Below, piece by piece: positions 3,967 through 6,064 of a stretch of 6,064 nucleotides of DNA. This DNA is from Bacillota bacterium. GTDB lineage: Bacteria > Bacillota > UBA4882 > UBA10575. Each line of letters opens with the position of its first letter. Within the stretch, counting starts at the first letter, position 1. The stretch lies in assembly GCA_003511465.1 (NCBI GenBank), contig DOID01000025.1, positions 12,094-18,157 of the forward strand. Reading direction: 5' to 3'. The position numbers were made by a program, and so were the translations under genes. Below the pieces are notes generated by a model. It saw nothing but the letters and a program-made list of their open reading frames with translations. It made no database searches and was not told the origin of the DNA.

Positions 3967-5898
3967 TCACGAATCTTTCCGGCTGACCGGTAGATAAAGA
4001 TCAACCCTCGTCCCCACGCCCTCCGCACTAGTATAGACTAAGCCATAGTCCATCCCAAAGTACAGTTTAATCCGGGAACTTATATTGATTAAACTGTAAC
4101 CTTTACCCTCCGTCTCCAAATTGATTTCGGGTTCGGCTAAAGCGGCCTGGAGCTGTGTTACTTTCTCCTTGCTCATCCCCACCCCATCATCGATCACCGA
4201 CAGCTTAATTAACTCTTGATCAAGCTGATGCCCCAAAACAACCACAGTTCCCCGGCCATTGAGTTTCGGTTTAATTCCATGGTAGATCGCATTCTCGATG
4301 ATCGGTTGCAAGGTTATTTTCACAATCTCATGTTTTTTGATCCCTTCATCAACATTGATCACATAATCCAACTTATCTTGGTAGCGGATCCGTTGCACCC
4401 GTAGGTAATTTTCGGCATGGTCAAGCTCTTCGCCAATTTTTATAATATCGCGCCCGCCCGAAAGGGTCACCCGGAAGATCGTGGATAGTGACTCGAGGAG
4501 CTCCACGGCTACTTCCCGTCGCCCGCTTTCTACCATCCACGAGATCGACTCCAGCGTGTTATAGAGAAAATGTGGGTTAATCTGTGCATGGAGCATCTTA
4601 AGGGCGATCCTCCGTTTGAAAATTTGTTCCTGATACATCTCCTCCAGTAAATGGGCGAGGTTTTCGATCATCCGGTTTAAGTGTTGGGAAAGCTGTTCAA
4701 TCTCAATACTTCCTGTTTCATGCACCCGTAAACTTAAATCCCCCGTCTCCACCTTTTGCATGAACGCACAAATATTCTTGATCGGGCGGGTGATGTTGCC
4801 GGCTGCAAACACAGCCACCGCCGCAAAAACCGCCAGCACTAGGATCCCCCCAGCTAAGATCCTATTACGAACCACCCCGGCGGAGGCCTGAAATTCCTGA
4901 CTGGCGATGACCCCCACTAATTTCCAGTTATTCGGAGCAATCTCCTGAAAATGAATAAAGCTATCCTGGCCACTGAATTCCCCTTCAATACTGCCCGCGG
5001 AGGCTGCCCCTAGTTGTTGAAGGGAAAGCTCATCCAAAGGCAGCTCCCGTAAGATCAGGTTTTTCTCGCTGGACGCCAAAACCTGCAGCTTTTGGTTGAC
5101 AATATAGAGTCGCCCAGTCTTGCCGAGGACAATATCTTCGATTAAGTCGGAGAGCCGCGCCAGGTTAATACTGGCGACTAGATAACCGATTCCGGTCCTT
5201 GCTTGCGGATCGGAAAGCCATTTGATCACCGCTAGTTGGTTCAGTTCTTCCCGGAGAAGCTCCGGGGGTAAGTTCACCATCAGGCGAGCGCCGACTTGGT
5301 TATAAAAAATATCGGACCAGACCGCTCTGCCTTGTGCATCCCGGGCTGTCGCCAGCAACCCCGGGGTTAAATACTGTTCGATCCCATAGGCAGTAAAGTG
5401 GTCCCGCCGCCCGATAATCACCATCGTTTTTTCCCGGTAGTTGCCGTAGATAATCAAGTCATCAATTAAGTTTTTCGTTAGACGCCGATCATGAACGCTG
5501 ACTTGATAATTATTGAGGTTAATCGAATCCACTAAAAGCTTCGCTAGGCTCCGCTGGGAGACCGGGGAACTCCGATCATCCATCATCTGCAACCGGTAAT
5601 CGGCGGCAATAAAATTAAGGGTGTTTTCGACCATGTTAAACTTGGTTTCAATTTCATCTTTTGTCCGCTTAAGAATTGAAGCCGTATAGATTTTGAAGTT
5701 CTTCTTTAACTCAGTAATCGCCTGGGTGTATGCGATCACCGACACAAATATCATGGTCAAAGCAGCGGTAATCACAAAAAAGATCGATACTTGCCGTTGA
5801 AAAGATAAACGGTCAAAGATCGATCGTCCCTTGGTTAATTTAATCGCAACACACCCCCAATCCCGCTGGGCCTTAATCTTGGTTTTGCGTGGTGGCAA
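3967..5898 (-). CDS. Membrane sensor histidine kinase, YesM-like (Cache-like sensor, HAMP, His_kinase, HATPase)
   Basis: As read, this is 643 aa from a TTG at 5896-5898. TM1 is at about 38-60, an extracytoplasmic sensor at 61-346, TM2 at 347-367, and HAMP at about 368-420. The phosphorylated His443 lies in INPHFLYNTLE, typical of YesM/LytS kinases. The ATPase domain shows the N-box IIENAIYHG (533-541), the G1 box DDGVGM (570-575) and the G2 stretch GKGYSLINI (598-606). The sensor half near 237-275 resembles a Cache domain (GYLVASINLARL, then GRLYIVN). The protein should phosphorylate the convergent AraC-type regulator. The ORF opens 4 bp after the stop of an SBP gene on the same strand, so the two are probably co-transcribed. 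The start is uncertain: TTG has no visible SD, no ATG occurs before TM1, and an ATT at 5842-5844 with GGGGG 9 nt upstream is an alternative. Family is certain; signal is unknown. Confidence 0.94.
   Translation of the reverse strand: MPPRKTKIKAQRDWGCVAIKLTKGRSIFDRLSFQRQVSIFFVITAALTMIFVSVIAYTQAITELKKNFKIYTASILKRTKDEIETKFNMVENTLNFIAADYRLQMMDDRSSPVSQRSLAKLLVDSINLNNYQVSVHDRRLTKNLIDDLIIYGNYREKTMVIIGRRDHFTAYGIEQYLTPGLLATARDAQGRAVWSDIFYNQVGARLMVNLPPELLREELNQLAVIKWLSDPQARTGIGYLVASINLARLSDLIEDIVLGKTGRLYIVNQKLQVLASSEKNLILRELPLDELSLQQLGAASAGSIEGEFSGQDSFIHFQEIAPNNWKLVGVIASQEFQASAGVVRNRILAGGILVLAVFAAVAVFAAGNITRPIKNICAFMQKVETGDLSLRVHETGSIEIEQLSQHLNRMIENLAHLLEEMYQEQIFKRRIALKMLHAQINPHFLYNTLESISWMVESGRREVAVELLESLSTIFRVTLSGGRDIIKIGEELDHAENYLRVQRIRYQDKLDYVINVDEGIKKHEIVKITLQPIIENAIYHGIKPKLNGRGTVVVLGHQLDQELIKLSVIDDGVGMSKEKVTQLQAALAEPEINLETEGKGYSLINISSRIKLYFGMDYGLVYTSAEGVGTRVDLYLPVSRKDS
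4061..4098. repeat. Perfect 11-bp inverted repeat in the kinase ATPase-domain codons
   Basis: TACAGTTTAAT (4061-4071) and ATTAAACTGTA (4088-4098) are exact reverse complements separated by 16 nt. They lie in codons for YSLINISSRIKLYFG near the kinase C-terminus. No T-tract follows on either strand. It could fold in the kinase mRNA or in the 3' tail of a read-through regulator mRNA. Confidence 0.45.
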
Positions 5899-5902
5899 AA
5901 AC

Positions 5903-6064
5903 TTAATACGGGTAAAACTGTTTCATCTCCCGTTCGATGTTGGCAATGGCTTCCGCGGCAGAAATTAAACCGGACAAGGCTTGGTGAAAATTGATCTGCA
6001 TCGTTTCCGAAATGGCAGGGTAATAGGGGGTGACCGGGCGTGGTTTCGCCGCTAGAAAATTAGG
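5903..6064 (-). CDS. Extracellular solute-binding protein, C-terminal fragment
   Basis: This is the last 53 codons and TAA stop of a gene that enters from the right edge; the frame is open from the edge to the stop. The peptide runs from PNFLAAKPRPVTPYYPAISE to a tail ending KQFYPY. A 'RPVTPYYPAISE...ALSG...A' pattern is typical of the last helices of family-1 sugar-binding proteins. It is not the 3' end of the SBP gene at the left edge, which lies about 5.8 kb further downstream on the same strand. Only 4 bp separate its stop from the opening of the kinase ORF, so the two are likely one transcript. It could feed an importer, act as a sensory partner of the kinase, or both. No permease gene follows it directly. 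Substrate is unknown. Confidence 0.82.
   Translation of the reverse strand, partial: PNFLAAKPRPVTPYYPAISETMQINFHQALSGLISAAEAIANIEREMKQFYPY

Noticed and set aside
3949..3992. Possible shared bidirectional terminator between the convergent regulator and kinase genes
   Set aside because: Only 15 bp separate the stops. The CCGG-rich pairings there are short or bulged and no T-tract follows on either strand. The better kinase terminator is at 3883-3909.
5079..5098. CCAAAA/TTTTGG inverted repeat in the kinase sensor codons
   Set aside because: Arms of only 6 bp with no T-tract inside a continuous coding region; consistent with chance.
1..6064. CRISPR array, insertion sequence, tRNA or rRNA gene
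   Set aside because: No regularly spaced repeats, transposase-like frames, cloverleaf or rRNA-like segments were seen; nearly all of the window is explained by the six genes and partial genes and the two intergenic regions.

Overview
The window looks like a piece of a sugar-uptake locus from a bacterium of the Bacillota (Firmicutes). The evidence is strong purine-rich Shine-Dalgarno (SD) sites, GTG and TTG starts, a YesM/YesN-type two-component pair, and a CUT1-type ABC importer with no ATPase gene beside it. The one complete signal peptide has no lipobox, so a diderm or atypical Bacillota lineage is possible. The genus cannot be fixed from this sequence, and I see no sign of a mobile element, CRISPR array, tRNA or rRNA.

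Layout, left to right. (1) 1-146, minus: the first 48 codons of a secreted solute-binding protein (SBP), cut by the window edge. (2) 147-278: a 132-bp gap with a possible promoter, a cre-like site and three SD-like motifs. (3) 279-1154 and 1151-2017, both minus: the two CUT1 permease subunits, MalG-like and MalF-like, overlapping by 4 bp. (4) 2018-2319: a 302-bp divergent control region with a perfect 10-bp inverted repeat just ahead of the regulator's SD. (5) 2320-3951, plus: a 543-aa REC/AraC response regulator. (6) 3967-5898, minus: a 643-aa YesM-type membrane histidine kinase, convergent with the regulator across 15 bp. (7) 5903-6064, minus: the last 53 codons of a second SBP, ending 4 bp before the kinase ORF opens.

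Likely working model (inference). The kinase senses a sugar, or a sugar-loaded SBP, through its extracytoplasmic Cache-like domain and phosphorylates Asp55 of the AraC regulator. The regulator then acts on the shared intergenic region, switching on the divergent permease operon and perhaps its own gene. The importer would use one or both flanking SBPs and borrow a shared MsmX-type ATPase encoded elsewhere. The substrate cannot be named from sequence alone.

The most unusual points are architectural. Kinase and regulator are convergent instead of co-transcribed. The kinase is coupled to an SBP gene. The kinase's probable intrinsic terminator lies inside the regulator's coding sequence, built from the codons of the conserved AraC 'FKKITGLSP' motif. 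Nothing here clearly amounts to a wholly new system; it is a variant arrangement of known parts.
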